NCBI GenBank assembly: GCA_037447605.1
Contig: CM074809.1
Coordinates: forward strand, 851,705-915,704
DNA length: 64,000 bases
Direction of reading: 5' to 3'
From: Zygnema circumcarinatum
Lineage: Eukaryota; Streptophyta; Zygnematophyceae; Zygnematales; Zygnemataceae
Part shown: positions 48,001 to 60,921 of the stretch, one piece after another
Layout of the letters: every line of letters starts with the position of its first letter
How positions within the stretch are numbered: position 1 is the first letter of the stretch
Position numbers and translations under genes: made by a program
The notes under the pieces: generated by a model
Seen by the model: the letters and a program-made list of their open reading frames with translations, nothing else
Database searches by the model: none
What the model was told of the DNA's origin: nothing

Positions 48001-51000
48001 AAACATATACTCTTGCATCAGACTGGTTTGATGTAGGATAGAGTGAGATCTCTGTAAAGTTTTGGAGAATAGCGAAAGGCTGTGAAGGGGCCTTCACAGT
48101 CTATTTGTGGCTGCTTGTGTTTTCAGATATCATGAATCGTGCCGAGGTTCGGAACGTTCCATTGGAACAAGCTGGGCCGGAGTGCCAAATGGTGCCATCG
48201 TTGGCTCCAATATGGGAGGTAAGCAGTACTATTATCACTTGTTAATAGGCAAATTGCCCTTATTGCGACAACTCACTAGTGTCTGACATGCACTGTGGAC
48301 CAATTACTTTTGTAAATGTGATTACACCACGCAGCCTATAACAGATGGTTGTGAATGGGCTACAGGATGAGCGCCGGCGAAGCGGCTCCGCAGCTTCTGT
48401 GCCCACTTCCACACAGAACAGAGTGATTCCTTCTCCCTCAGATCATGAGAGGGCGCTCAAGAAAGCAGTGAATTTGCTGGCAGAGGAAGATGCACTACAA
48501 ATAGCAAGGCTCCAACAGCAACAGGAAGATGGGAAAGGGGATCCACAACAGCTTAAAAGTAACATGATCCAGATGTATGCGGAGGACCAGAAAGGTACAC
48601 CTAAGGAGGGTAACAAGTTATACAGTAAGGAGCAGTATGGGGAGGCACTGCGGGAGGAAGAGAGAGAGGATGGGAAGGTTTTCGAAGCTCGTGGTGTACA
48701 GTATGAATCTAATGCAGGTGATAAAGTACCTAAGGGATTCAAAGAGGACGGGAGGGAGGAGGATGGGGAGGAGGGATTGGTTGATGCGAACATCCTCAGC
48801 CAGGTATCACAACAGCAGCTGTGCAGCCAGGTAAAATTTTATCAGAAAACTTTCAACTTTATGAATGGGTATGCAGAAAGTTTATCCCAGTGAGTTTGTG
48901 TAAGTAGCAAGGAGAGAGCGAGAAAGAGGACGGGGAGGGGAGGGACGGGAGAGAGAGTGGACAAAAGAGAGGAAAATGCATACACTTCCTTTTGCCCTGT
49001 GCAGTCATGCCGTGCAAGAGGTTAAGACTGTTATTCTTAGATAAAGCAGGCACCTGAACATGTTTAAGCATCATGTGCCCGGCAGGTTGGAGAAAAGGAG
49101 GAGTTGGAGCTTCTGGAACTGCTTCGACATTTAGAAGGGAGTGAAACCATTTTTGACTCAGCAACAGTTGGCGTGAACATTGATGCCGAAAAGTGGAAAG
49201 GATTAGAAGATGCGGAGATCGCTTCTGAAATTGTAGCCTCCCAGCTGACACGCGGCGGCATTTCCACCGCTGTCCAACATGTTTTGGCTGAGATTGAGGA
49301 AGCTACGCAAAGAGAAGTGGACGATATTCTTGCGGGTATGGAGGATGAGGTAGAGACAGAGGGGGAGGATGAGGAAGGAAAAGAGAATGCATGCAAAGAA
49401 AGGATGCCGGATTCCTTTGACTTGGGAGGAAATCAAGAGATGAAGGATGTGGTGGGTAATGGTGAGTCGGAGGATGGTAAGCAGACAACCTGTGAACGTA
49501 TATTTGGTGAAGCCAAAGAAGAGAGAAATTTAGAGAGTGGGCATACAGTATTCAAGTCCTGGACTATTCCGCAAACAGATGGTGCAGCTGATGACATAGA
49601 GGATGATGAGCGGTGGACAGGAGTTGTTCCTCGGGTAAGGGATTTGAAAAAAACTAAGAGGAAGACTAATGAGCATAAGCAAAGAGCTTTAGGTGAGGTA
49701 AAGGAACAGAACAACAATTCTTCCAGTGGGATACACAGTAGTACCTGGGGAATGCTTCCATTAGCAGGAGTTGATGGATCCAAAGAAGAACGGAATAATT
49801 TGGAGGAAAAGGCAGCAATTGAAAGCAATCGGTCTCTTGAGGAGGGAAAAGGACAAGGGAAAGAGAGTATGCATGAAAGTTGCGATGTGGTCAAAGAAAG
49901 AGACAAACAAGTATCGAACGAGCAGAATTGGGTGCTACAAAGGTGGAAAAGGGAACTGGAAGAGGAGAATGTACAAAGGCAGATTGATGCTGTAGGTAGA
50001 GAGACTCCAGGCATGATGCGAACATCTAAGGTACTCGAGGATGTACAATCTACTAGACCGGAATTTCATTTCACGAAAGTAGAGCATGGGAGCAGGGACT
50101 TGTCGGTAAGGGATTTGATGAGAAAGCAGCGATTAAGGCGGCGAAAGAGAAAGCTTTCTGACGGTGTGAGAATTGGGAGAGAGGGAAATGTCCAGGAGAT
50201 TGTGATACCAGCGGAGGGAAAAGTGTTGAACGGACAGCAAAAAGAGCACGACTGGGGCGGGGGAGAGGCAGAGCCTATGGCTTTCAATTCAGAAATTAGG
50301 AGGGACAGAGACAGGGGAGATGTAGGGAGGATGAGAGCCAAGAGGAGCAGAGAGAGATGTGAGGAGAACTTTGGAGGTGAAGGGATGTTGCAGCAAGAAT
50401 TGGGGGAAAAGGAAGAGACGGTTAGTGCAAAACTTGAACTCGATGGAAACACGCAAGAGCATGAAGATCTGGATTTTGCAGCAGAGCTGGGACTTGTGTT
50501 GACGCCACTTATTGCTGACCTGAGGGAGCACACATCTAGCGGTAGAGAAGAATTTGGAAGAGTAGAGTCCGGTGTCTGTAGGACTCCCAATTCGGGAAAA
50601 GGGAAGAACCTGAATGTGGAAAGGCCTAAAACTTCTCTAGATGATGCTGGGGAGGCAGTGGAGGAAATGGGGAAAAATAGCGGGGTGAGCGAGAAGGCAG
50701 AACGTAATGTAAGAAAGCGGAATAAAAGTGGTGCATTAGATTTGGTGGAATCAATGGCAAAGGCCGGAAATGAAAAACCTAGTCTTGTCAATAGTGTGCC
50801 TCGTCTCACACTGCCAAAACACGACGATATAAGCTCCCGTAGTGAAACAATGTCACTTTTGGACGTAACAAAGGATTGTAATTCAGAAGTCCGGGCCAAG
50901 TCTCATCTGGTGATGCCAATCAACAGCTCATTAATTGCTTTGAGGTTCCACCAACCGCCTCCGAATAGAAAATCATTGGAGGAATCCTGGCAAGAATATG

Positions 51001-54000
51001 GGATGACACCTGTCGACTGGGGAAGGGTGTTCTATGGGGACCCAACTGATGTTCCTGATCGGCCTGTTGTACTTGGAGGCATGGAATTTCGAGGTGAGGC
51101 TTCAGTCTCTTCAGCCTTTTGTCTTTAATTTATTTATCTCTTTTGGGGTAAGTCAAAAAGAGGCCGCTTAAAAGTTCAGACGTACCGAATGATCTTGACA
51201 ACTATCTGATCTGTTCAGATGTCTGCGTTCATGGTGGTATTTTTTGGCAGTGCGAACGCAAGAGGTGTGGGATCTGCCCCTGTTTACATTCGGAATTGCA
51301 GAGCACAAAGGATATTTCAAAGATACTTTGCCTGTAATCTCCAAAGCTCCAACCTATATTCAGGCAAACAACCATAGTGCCGTTGGAACCATCCTTTCAC
51401 TGCAGTACTCCCCTCGTGACTATTTTTACCCTCTTTCTCCTTCACAGCCTCCACCATCTAGAGCATCCATTTCAAAATGGCTCAAGCAGAATCAGTCGTC
51501 CTCAGAGAAGGAGCCTCTACTAGGGAAAACGAATTTGAAACTGGATAAACAGGAACCGGGTTTTACCATAGATCCAAATACTGGGAAGCTTCTAGTTCTG
51601 CATACAGTGGGAGGTGGTGCAGGTGTGGAGAAGGGTGAAGGGACAGTCGAAGAGACGGAGGAGGATCTTCGTTTCCTCAGACCATCGTCTCCTAAATATG
51701 ACGAAAGGCATGTAATGTCAACTCCCTTACTGCTCACATCTGACCACTCACCCTCTCATCGATTTCGCGGATCACCTTTACCTTCACCTATTGGCCGTGC
51801 TCGTGAGATGCTACCATACCAGCAAAGCATCTCACAGCGGAAATTACTGCCTTCACCTTCACCAGTGGAGAATAGTGTTTTAGAGGTTCTGCAGAGAAAG
51901 ACTTCAAAGGACGACAGAGATTCCACTCAGCCGCCTAAAAGCCCTCCAGTTGTCAAGTCACCTTCAGACAAGAAAGATCTGCTCGTGTCATCGATGCCCC
52001 CTCCGCGTTCTCGTCCAAAGCCAAAACGAAGGGATGAGAAAGAGCTCCAGAAAAAATCGAACGACTCTCCCCCTCGTAGGCAGCATATTGGGGAGTCTGA
52101 ACGACAAAAAGCTGCTCAAATTGAGCAGAAGGACATCAAGGAGAGTACGGTTTTTAGAGGCAAACAGAGCATACCAGGTGTTGGACTGCCACAAGCTAAT
52201 CCATGGCGTGACATCTCACAGATCACACCTCCTTCCCCAGCTAAGGTGCATATGACACCAGTTAGTCAGTTAGGGTTTCGCAGTATGGACAGAGGAAATG
52301 ATGGGGGGCAACAGCTGACAGTGATGAGTTTGGAGGTATGCGATGACCTTTCCATGTCTCCCTTCACCTTTTTGGACCGTGCTTTTCTTATGAAGTGCAA
52401 CTGTTTAAGGTTGGTTGTTTGTTTAGCACATCCTCTTTGTTTCCCCCCCACGAATGCCGCAGATTCATGCATCATCTCGAGGGAATCTTCAGCCCGATCC
52501 GCGGTATGATGAGATTGGATGTATCATCATATGTTTGGGAGATGACACGTGGGAGATGGGGAGCATGTCAAATCACGAGGAAGACAAGTACCAATCCGTG
52601 CTTTTATTGGTGGATAATGACCTGTCAAAACTGCAAACAGGTGGCAAGAGGTACTCTGGCCATCACTGAATTCCTTGGCATTGGCAACGGCAGTGGGCTT
52701 TCAGGCATTTAATGCAAATTACCAGAAATGTCATGCAGGCGTTGTAGTTAAAAACCAGAATAATGGTGTTGATAGCAAAACCATTGTGTCGCTTGTGCTC
52801 ATGGGATGGTTGCAATTCAGAAAGAATCGTGACGGCCTACGGAACTGCCACGTCATCAGCCTTTTGTCAGAGAAATCAATGTTCAACTGCTTTGTCGACT
52901 TCCTCCGTACTGTCGATCCCGACATAGTGGTGGGTTGGGAAATTCAGGGAGCTTCCTTAGGATACTTGGCTGAAAGGGCAGCGAATTTGGGCTTCGGATT
53001 GCTAAACCTGCTCTCCCGAATCCAGAGTCCAGGGCAAAACAGTCGTGGGCGACGGTTCCATGCAGCCAAAGCAGATAGTGGGGGAGGAGCCACTAGGGAA
53101 GAGGGCTTTCTGAAGCCTGCAAAGCAGGATGGTCACACTAAAGCCGGAGAAGAATGTGGAAAACGGAATGATGGGTTAGAGGATGACACTTTCGTTGAAG
53201 CTAATGAGAGAGAAAAGAGTGAGGGGAAGGAAAAAGAATGGCAAAAGGCTGACGCGGGTTTGCGACTAGCTGACGTGGTGCATCTTCCGACAGAGGTTGT
53301 GGGGCTGAAAGAGACGATAGTAGAGGATGAGTGGGGGAGGACGCATGGAAGTGGGATACATATCACGGGGAGGATAGTGCTCAATCTATGGAGGGTGATG
53401 CAAGGGGAGGTGAAGCTCCCCATATACACCCTGGAGGCTGTGGCAGAGGCAGTATTGAGACGTCGCGTGACGCGGTTTCCATGGCGGCAGTTAACAGCAT
53501 GGTTCAACGGAGGGGCAGGGAGAAGTAGGTGGCGCTGCATCAAGTATTGGCTGGAAAGAGCTCGGCTAAATCTGCAGATTATGGATCAGTTGGACCTGGT
53601 ATGGCATGGGAAGCAGCTCTTTCAACTATGTAGTTCTGAAAACCTTGAATTGCTTTAGCAGCAAAACCCTCAACTTTGAGAGGGCTATGTTTTTGTAATG
53701 AATACCCTGCTCAGCAATGCTTTCAAAAGCGGAAAATGGCCAAATGTGAAAGGCTTCGGTGTTTTAGGGGTAAAGTGTGAATTTTAGCAAAGCAGCAGTA
53801 GAAACTAAATGCTTTGTGAGGAGACTGGAGAAGGTACAGCTTGAGTGATATTGTGGAAAATACAGAAACGAACATTCACAGACTTCACTTCCTAATTCTC
53901 GCAGTTATGTCGTTTCGGCGACTATTTTTGCTTGGCTTGAGCTGTGAAGGTGAACCGGACAGCGGAACTGGCTCGTGTTTTTGGAATCGATTTCTTCTCT

Positions 54001-57000
54001 GTACTCTCACGTGGCTCTCAGTTCCGTGTAGAATCCATGATGCTGCGTTTGTGCCGGACTCAAAACTATCTCCTTCTCTCTCCCTCACGCCTACAGGTGC
54101 AGTTTTCTCAAAACCTGCAAATTCATCGTTCTTGCCATCCTTATATTCTTTTGGGCATCCCAAACATACCTCCACAAGCTGTCTGTTTTAATGCCGTCCC
54201 ACCTTCCAAGTCGATCCATACATCACATCCAAGTGTGGCCAATGCGAGGGTGACAGGTGGCGCAGCAACCAGCAATGCAGTGTCTGCCTCTTGTCATGGA
54301 GCCGGAGTCCCGGCTGTATACGAGTCCAGTGGTGGTTCTCGATTTCCAATCGCTTTATCCCTCCATGATTATCGCATACAATCTCTGCTTTTCCACATGT
54401 CTGGGACGCATCACTCGTGCAAATCCAAAAAGGATGGGAGTGATGGAGCTCTACTCTCTGCAGGCAGGTGTCCTTGCAGCTCTCAAGGACTGCCTTCACC
54501 TCTTACCAAACGGAGTGATGTATGCTCCACCAGAGGTAGGCCATGGCTGCCCTTTTCCTCTCTCTCTGTGGGGCTAAACATGCGGAGAACCTAGCAGTAC
54601 CATAAACACATTACTCTTCAATGATGCATGGAAACCCTGAAGGCTGATTTTAGTGTCAGTCATAGCATGGGGTACTAGCTCGGAGGTGGAGGTGGAGGTG
54701 GAAATGCTGGAGGTGGAGGTAGAAAGTGGGGAATAGACATTCAATGAAGAAAAAAAGAAGGGAGCGGAGGAAAAATATAGACAAATTTGTGCTCATGTTC
54801 ATCGCCTCGCTTTCGATGCGACACCATCTGGGGTGCAGTATGCTCTTTCTCCGGAGGCTGTGCATTGATGGTGAATGGAGGGGTACATTCAAGATGGCTG
54901 GTGGGTTTAAGAATGTCAGTCACCCCTTAGTCTCTTTTGATGGAGCAGGTGCGTCCCGGAGTACTGCCACGCCTCCTGCAGGAGATCCTAACAACACGCA
55001 TTATGGTGAAGGCAGCCATGAAAAAGCTTCAGCCCTCGCAGAAGGTTCTTCAGCGGGTAAAATCACCCTTACAGAAGTTTAAGAAACGCTACAAATGCAA
55101 AATTTTCTGGATTTCCTCCTGCCACTGTCATTTACGTTGACATTGACATTTAGTCGTTTGGGCATGCCGCTTTTTGCCATGTGGCAGGTGCTGAATGCTC
55201 GGCAATTTGCTCTCAAACTGATCGCCAATGTCACATATGGATACACTGCAGCAGGGTTCAGTGGGAGAATGCCATGTGCTGAGTTAGCAGATTCCATAGT
55301 GCAGGCCGGAAGGGCGACTCTGGAGAGGGCAATAGCGTGTGTGAATGCGAGTGAAAAATGGAATGCCAAAGTGGTTTATGGAGACACAGACAGGTAAAGA
55401 AAGTGAAGAGCTCTTTATAGGTGTACGTCGAATGTGATAGCTGTACTGCATTTCGTTTTTGGCTGCTGCTCCGCATTTGAATCTGAATCGTAGGTCTTTT
55501 GTATTTGTAAGTGAAGTAAAACCAGGTTGGCCATGTTTTCCATCATCAGCACACAGTTAAATGTGCTTGCTTGACCGGCATTTGTTTGTTAATAATAGAA
55601 GAACTGCCTCCCTGTCCTGTGCTTTGCAAAGCAATACATCGGAACCACTACACCGGAAAAGTCTTGACTTTCCTTATGTTCCAAATTAGTGAGAAATGGA
55701 ATGTGACGATCAATTCAAGGATAAGGATGAACCCAAAGACCCAAGGGTATTGAAGAGTTTTTCAAGGCTGGTTGTTATGGGTGTGACAGCATGTTTGTGC
55801 TCCTTGAAGGAAGGACAAGGGAGGAAGCATTTCGTATTGGACAGGAAATAGCGGCTTGCGTGACGGCAGAGAACCCCCCTCCTGTAGTGTTGAAGATGGA
55901 GAAAGTCTATCATCCGTGTTTTCTTCTCATGAAGAAGAGATATGTGGGCTACAGCTATGAACACCCCCAGCAGAAGGAGCCAACGTTTGATGCCAAGGGA
56001 ATTGAGACTGTTCGGAGGGACAGTTGTCCAGCAGTCAGCAAAGCAATGGAGAAAACACTGAGGATCATTTTCGAGACAAGAGATCTCTCGCAGGTAAGCG
56101 GGAGGAGGGGGGAAGAGAGAAATGGTGGGGAAGGGGAAGGAGGAGGATGGAGGAGGTCGGGAGGAGGTCGGGTGTAATCGAGATGGCAGATGGGGAACAT
56201 GAAATTGGGAAGAGAAGCTGAGTATGTGGGGGATGGAGGGAGGAGAGGGAGAGGAGAGGAAAAAAGCTGAAGAATTCAAAAGTGGGGAAAATAGGAAGAT
56301 TATCGGGAAAGGAGTGGGAAGGAAATAGATATTAGGTTCAGTGGAAAGCAAAGGGAGTTGGTGAAAGAATGGTTATACGAGGTGAAGATGGAGAGATGTT
56401 ATTGTAGATTTTGCTGGCTTTATGGAACTCGGTGGATCCATGAAAAATAAAATTCAGTAGATGTGTGTGTTCTAATGACCAAGACAATTTTCTTTGCTAA
56501 ATTTTGAACCCTCATCTCCTTCGCCTTTCTCTGACTGTGCAGGTGAAGGCTTATTTGCAGCGCCAATGTGGGCGCATTCTGAGTGGAAGGGTGTCAATTC
56601 GAGATTTCATTTTTGCAAAAGAAGTTCGGCTCGGCTCTTATAGCACACGCTCTGCTGTTCTCCCTCCCGCTGCCATTGTCGCATCCAAAGCCATGGACTC
56701 CGATCCTCGAGCAGAACCCCGCTACGGAGAGCGCGTTCCATATGTGGTGGTGTACGGTGAGCCAGGTGCGGATAACACCTCTCTCTCTCTCTCTCTCTCC
56801 GCCTTCTCTCTCCCCCTCTCCCCATGAAAAGGGGAAGCTAGTGCTTCCATTTGTTGTGTGGAGACGTTTTTGCAGAGGCGTGTATAGTCAGCTATACGCT
56901 GAACGCTTAAAGCGCCAAGTCGAGCGACTGAAATGAGTTGTCCACGGTCTCAATCATGTGAAAGGGCGATGTATCTAGGTCTATGCAGAACAGTATCCCC

Positions 57001-58083
57001 TCCCTCCGTCCCTCCCTACCTCCCTCCCTTCCTCACCTCTCTTTGTGCTTTTGATTGTTGATATCGCTGTTCCCGCAGGAGCTCGCTTAGTGGACCTTGT
57101 TGTCGATCCTCACGTGCTGGTTGATAACTCTCCAATTCTTCGACTTCATGGCACGTACTACATCAATAAACAAATCATTCCTGCTTTGCAAAGAGTGTTC
57201 GGACTCGTTGGAGCCGACTTAAAATCGTGGCTAGCAGAAATGCCGCGAATCTACCGCTCTGTGCCAGTGAAGCGTCCGTCTGCTCTGCTCTTGCAGCCAA
57301 ACCTGAAGGAAAAAAAGGCGAGTGTTTGGAAAGGCGGGGAGAATAGTAAGCATGAAGGATTCATGGGTACTGATGGACAGCATTTTCCTGTCGATAATAA
57401 TCCGGGGTCGAAGAAGGCAAGAGTAGGAGGTCGGGCCTCCGGCTTTGTGAAGGGGCTGTATTTTGGAGCTTCCAATGGCGCAAGCCATGGTGGAGGAACC
57501 ATAGATCAGTACTACTTGTCGCAACATTGTGCTGTCTGTGGAGGGATGATGCGAGCAATGCAGACATTATGTGGGAGATGTCACGCGGAGCCCCAGATGT
57601 CAGCCACAGTACTTACACAGAATGCAAGAAAGTTGGAGAGGGAACTCAGCCATTTGGTATCGGTGAGGATGCTGACAGCTATGCTTATGAAGGACTCTTT
57701 GCAAGTTGAGAGAAATGAGAGAATATTGAAAAGGAGCTTGCTTGACCGACGTTTTGCTGGCTTTTCTTTGATTGGTTTCAGTGGGAGGGGAAGGTGCAAG
57801 CGTGGCTTCATGGATGCATGTATGGGAAGGTTTGGATGTGTGGGATCGTTTTTCTGTTCCTTTCTGCCACTCTCAAAAATATGCTGAGCATGGTGGCTTT
57901 CTGTGGCTTGTGCTCCAGATCTGTAGGCATTGCGGAGGAGACGATGGCATGCCCGGAGGAGTCATAGCGTGCACTTCATTGGACTGTCCTGTCTTTTTTG
58001 AGCGAAGAAAAGTTCAAAGTGAGGCACGCAGTGCATGTTTTTTGGCGGCAGGGATGGGCTTCTATCCGGAGCCCTTGTATTAA
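45093..58083 (+). CDS. REV3: DNA polymerase zeta catalytic subunit REV3
   Basis: B-family translesion polymerase that extends past DNA lesions with REV7. Exons: 45093-45266, 45837-45902, 46175-46232, 46533-46695, 46793-46835, 46970-47038, 47304-47988, 48127-48218, 48345-48830, 49086-51093, 51251-52335, 52463-52650, 52821-53598, 53950-54096, 54257-54535, 54949-55056, 55188-55393, 55790-56093, 56543-56765, 57079-57662 and 57919-58083. All phases agree: 2,636 residues (Arabidopsis about 1,890). The N-terminal polymerase-B region matches ([33 protein letters not shown]). The long disordered middle has [15 protein letters not shown] and a REV7-binding-like motif ([14 protein letters not shown], 1339-1352). 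Exonuclease-like region ~1644-1965. Palm motifs are intact: DFQSLYPSM (Asp2043), [23 protein letters not shown] (2207-2212). Cys pairs: 2538/2541/2552/2555 (zinc) and 2584/2587/2600/2605 (Fe-S type). An upstream in-frame ATG exists at 44934, but 45093 fits family length. Exon 9 could end at an earlier donor near 48803. Confidence 0.95.
46696..46792 (+). other. U12-type (minor spliceosome) GT-AG intron in REV3
   Basis: The 97-base intron begins GTATCCTT, the exact minor-class 5' splice consensus, and carries TTTCCTTGAC, matching the branch-site consensus TTCCTTRAC, 10-20 bases before its CATCAG end. The joined frame restores LYHPQDV, matching the family's LYHPPDV. No other intron I modelled has both signals. 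Confidence 0.85.
56781..57050 (+). repeat. CT-rich tracts in REV3 intron 19
   Basis: (TC)n at 56781-56820 and CCCTCC repeats at 56999-57040, both inside the intron 56766-57078 and in the sense direction. The second may serve as the extended polypyrimidine tract. Confidence 0.8.
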
Positions 58084-58694
58084 CTGGTAGCTGAACTTCC
58101 TGACGGACACAATTAATTGGGATTATTAAAGCCTTAAGTCTGTCCTTTCAGTCACTTAAACCTTTGCTTTACAGAATAGGTGTTACTTTCCAATTTCTTT
58201 AGTTGCTTCTTTTGCAGTGTTCAACACTGTTGTGCATGTTTCTTACAGTAGAGTTGGTGAACGCTTTTAGAGTATAGTGGCATCATCTTTCCCAATATTT
58301 CAGGGCTTTTATTCTTTCAAGCCCTATAGGGCCGTGAATAGTAAAGATAAGTGGGGCATAGGGATGAAATAGAGGCTACATAGAGTGTAGCCTTTCCGAA
58401 TAGGAACGTAAGATGAGTCAACGTATGTGTACAGATTGTAAATACCGAAGTAGGAGAAAAGGTTATTTCTGAACTCAACGGAATGTAATTCATGGAACAT
58501 GCTCATGCTTGCTGAATGCTTTTCGTTTCTAAAGCCGTGTACAGGGGTTTATAGGCCCATGGGATAATTTCGTTTTTGGCATTGCTGTTATGACAGTTGC
58601 TTGTGGGCCCTTGTCGTATGAGTAACCATTCAACTCCACTTCAAGCCCTAACCCTAACTCTAAACTCTTCTACTTCGCTCTCTCCACAGGCAGT
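58084..58694. other. Convergent intergenic region, telomere-like repeat at 58646
   Basis: 3' ends of REV3 and the GT8 gene face each other. An ATTAAA near 58125 could be a REV3 polyadenylation signal. CCCTAACCCTAACTCTAAAC (58646-58665) is a short interstitial telomere-type repeat. No gene is seen. Confidence 0.5.
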
Positions 58695-60282
58695 TTAGCT
58701 GCCACCGCTGCTGTAAATCTTCTGCCACATGTCGACAAGCCACTTCACTTCTGGCCTGCCAAGATTTTCCTTTGTGGGGTCAAATCGCCAGGGTTTCGCC
58801 CCAGAGACCGAATAGTGCACCACACTCACCCTGTCAAGCTGCACCTTTCCATGGTGATGCCAAAGGAGAGGGAGAACGAAGTTGTACTCATTCGGGAGAC
58901 AGACAAAACACTCCGCAAGCACATCATTGAGCAGGTCTTGCTCGGCCAATGGGGTGGGCGGACTGACTGCCAAGGCGTCCATAATGCGCTTGAAGACCTT
59001 CCTACAGGGCTCAGCGACAATCATTCCCATATTGAAATAACGAGGGGGTTGAGGGCCTGCCCCAGGCCACGGCCTCTTCAACGGGTCTATCTGACAGAAG
59101 CCGTCCCTGTAACACAAAATACAATGCGCTTTAAGACACAGAATGCCATCTGGGAGCTTCCAAGCCTTTTTGAGGTTTCCGAGCCCTAAAAGCTGACCTT
59201 CGGCGCCATATTGGATGACTCCAGCCTTCGCAGAAGCAGTCCAGGGCGGCTCCTATTGCCCCCTCTGGCAGGGCCCAAAAGAGGTGGTCTATGTTTCGCA
59301 GGAGGAGCATGTCGGCATCAAGGTAGATGATGCGGTCATAGTCGACCATCTCCCAGATGCGCAGCTTGGTGTACATCAGTTTGTAGTACTCCACGGGGAA
59401 ATCCTCGTCTTTAGCACCCTGTGGAGACATGCATCCTGCAAATGTTTCAGAGAAACTGATTTGGTTTCCGTAGGTCATAGACCCTTGTGCTTGGCAGTTA
59501 CATTTCTAAATGACGCCAAAAAGTGTCCCCGAAAGGAATAATGTAATAGAAATCTTTTTTTCTTCCTTTCTAACCAAATAGTGAGCCCGAGATGAGAGTG
59601 GGATTGCCTTTGGAGGCAGAATTGCCTCAATCTCCTGAACCCCGCAGCCGTGCCTTCTCAGAATGTTCCGATGCTCCTCGGGACACTCGGCGCCGACTGC
59701 CGCCATAAGCCCATATTGCGACTTGACTGCTTTCAGGCTCTTAGCCAGACCGACCACTCCCTGCCACGGAAAGACGAGCCAAAAAAGGGAAATCAGCTTT
59801 CGTCTTTGAGCATACTCACGTTGTAAAAAGGGAAGGGCAGAAAAAGGTGCCGCTTTAGTTTTTGCAAATGAGCTTCTGAGAAGGAGGGGTATTCTTTGAA
59901 AGGGAGGTGCTTTAGGGCGGGAGAGTGCACCTTCCACCAATCAGATGTTCCGAGGAGAAGAGTCACATAGGTGAAGCGCTTTATGGGGTTACCTGCACAT
60001 AGCGAGCGGAGTTTGTTTCTGTTATCTGAACTGTCAAACATATCAAACACTATAGGCTGTTGTATGAGGAAAAGCAGTGCGTTACTTATTCCACAGGGAG
60101 GCATGTCATCATTGACTCACTGATTTTTCTTTCTTGAACGCTTCTCTTCGGTTAATGGTTAAGTTTTTGCCTCGCATGCCGAGCAAGGTGATGTTTTGAC
60201 TTGAATTCGAAAGAGCGTAATTTTCCCGTTTCCCACATTGAAAAATTGGATGTGCATTGCGGAGAGAATCTGAACTCGCCAT
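58695..60282 (-). CDS. Galactinol-synthase-like glycosyltransferase (GT8)
   Basis: GT8 enzyme most like galactinol synthase, which moves galactose from UDP-Gal to myo-inositol as the first step to raffinose oligosaccharides. Exons: 60282-60121, 60056-59931, 59760-59575, 59418-59198 and 59106-58695, in phase, 368 residues. Family blocks: YVTLLLGTSDWWKGVVGLA, CPEEHRNIL, YTKLRIWEMVDYDRIIYLDA, DCFCEGWSHP, YFNMGMIV, PLAEQDLLND, VVHYSVSGAKPWR. The metal-binding DXD is Asp192-Ala-Asp194 (usually DGD in plant galactinol synthases). The common C-terminal APSAA pentapeptide is absent. The N-terminus is longer than usual and uncertain: the frame stays open upstream of ATG 60282 to about 60315 and could join an exon near 60535-60860. 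Substrate is inferred; other GT8 subfamilies cannot be excluded. Confidence 0.85.
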
Positions 60283-60534
60283 TTTGGCTTGCAACTCCAG
60301 CCACTTTGGCTCCAAATGGAAAAGAAAAAGACTTCGCTCAATTCCTCCATTTTTCTTCCTTTTGGCCTTCGCTCATATATATTCCGAAACAATCTAAAGA
60401 GTTCAAACACCGCCAAAATCATTTAGGTGGCCTTTTTTTTCTAGCTGCATTAAATCTCTACCATCATACCAAGCGACACCAATGGCAAATCTGTCAAAAA
60501 TCTGTCCAAACTAACCTGAAGCTGAAGAAGCTCC

Positions 60535-60921
60535 GAAGCCCCGCCTGCCGTTCTGACAGGAAGGGCGCATAGTTCCACAGCCATGCCCGGGAGATACTCC
60601 CTCTCCCTCTCCCTCCTTCTCTCCCACAAGGGCCGTAGAACTGGGAGAGAGCACTACCATCTCTCGTCCATTTAGGGCCTCTCTCAACCTCAAACTCTCA
60701 CTAGAAACGAAAGCTGCGGAAGCCATGGCCATGTCCGCCGCACTTAGCCATGGCATGTCGAGGCTGCCGAACTCTGCCGGGACCGCCAAGACACGTGGAA
60801 GCAGCATTGAAAGTGCACGGGATTGAGATAGGGAAATGGATGTAAAAAAGGAGAGGAAGGCACAGAGAGAGGGGGCGAAAGAGAGCGTGCACGCGGCATG
60901 AGGAGAGGACGAGAGGAGCAT
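60535..60921 (-). other. Possible upstream exon of the GT8 gene
   Basis: An open minus frame with ATGs near 60804 and 60921 reads MLLPRVLAVPAEFGSLDMPW and ends in a donor-like TCAG|GTTAGT at about 60534. It could be a leader exon encoding a targeting sequence, but no acceptor downstream joins it to the GT8 frame with certainty. Confidence 0.3.

Noticed and set aside
49203-50899. Long minus-strand ORFs opposite REV3 exon 10
   Set aside because: Ser/Pro/Leu-rich shadows of a Glu/Lys/Arg-rich coding exon.
58646-58665. Chromosome end or telomere junction
   Set aside because: Only about three degenerate CCCTAA units between two genes; a short interstitial repeat.
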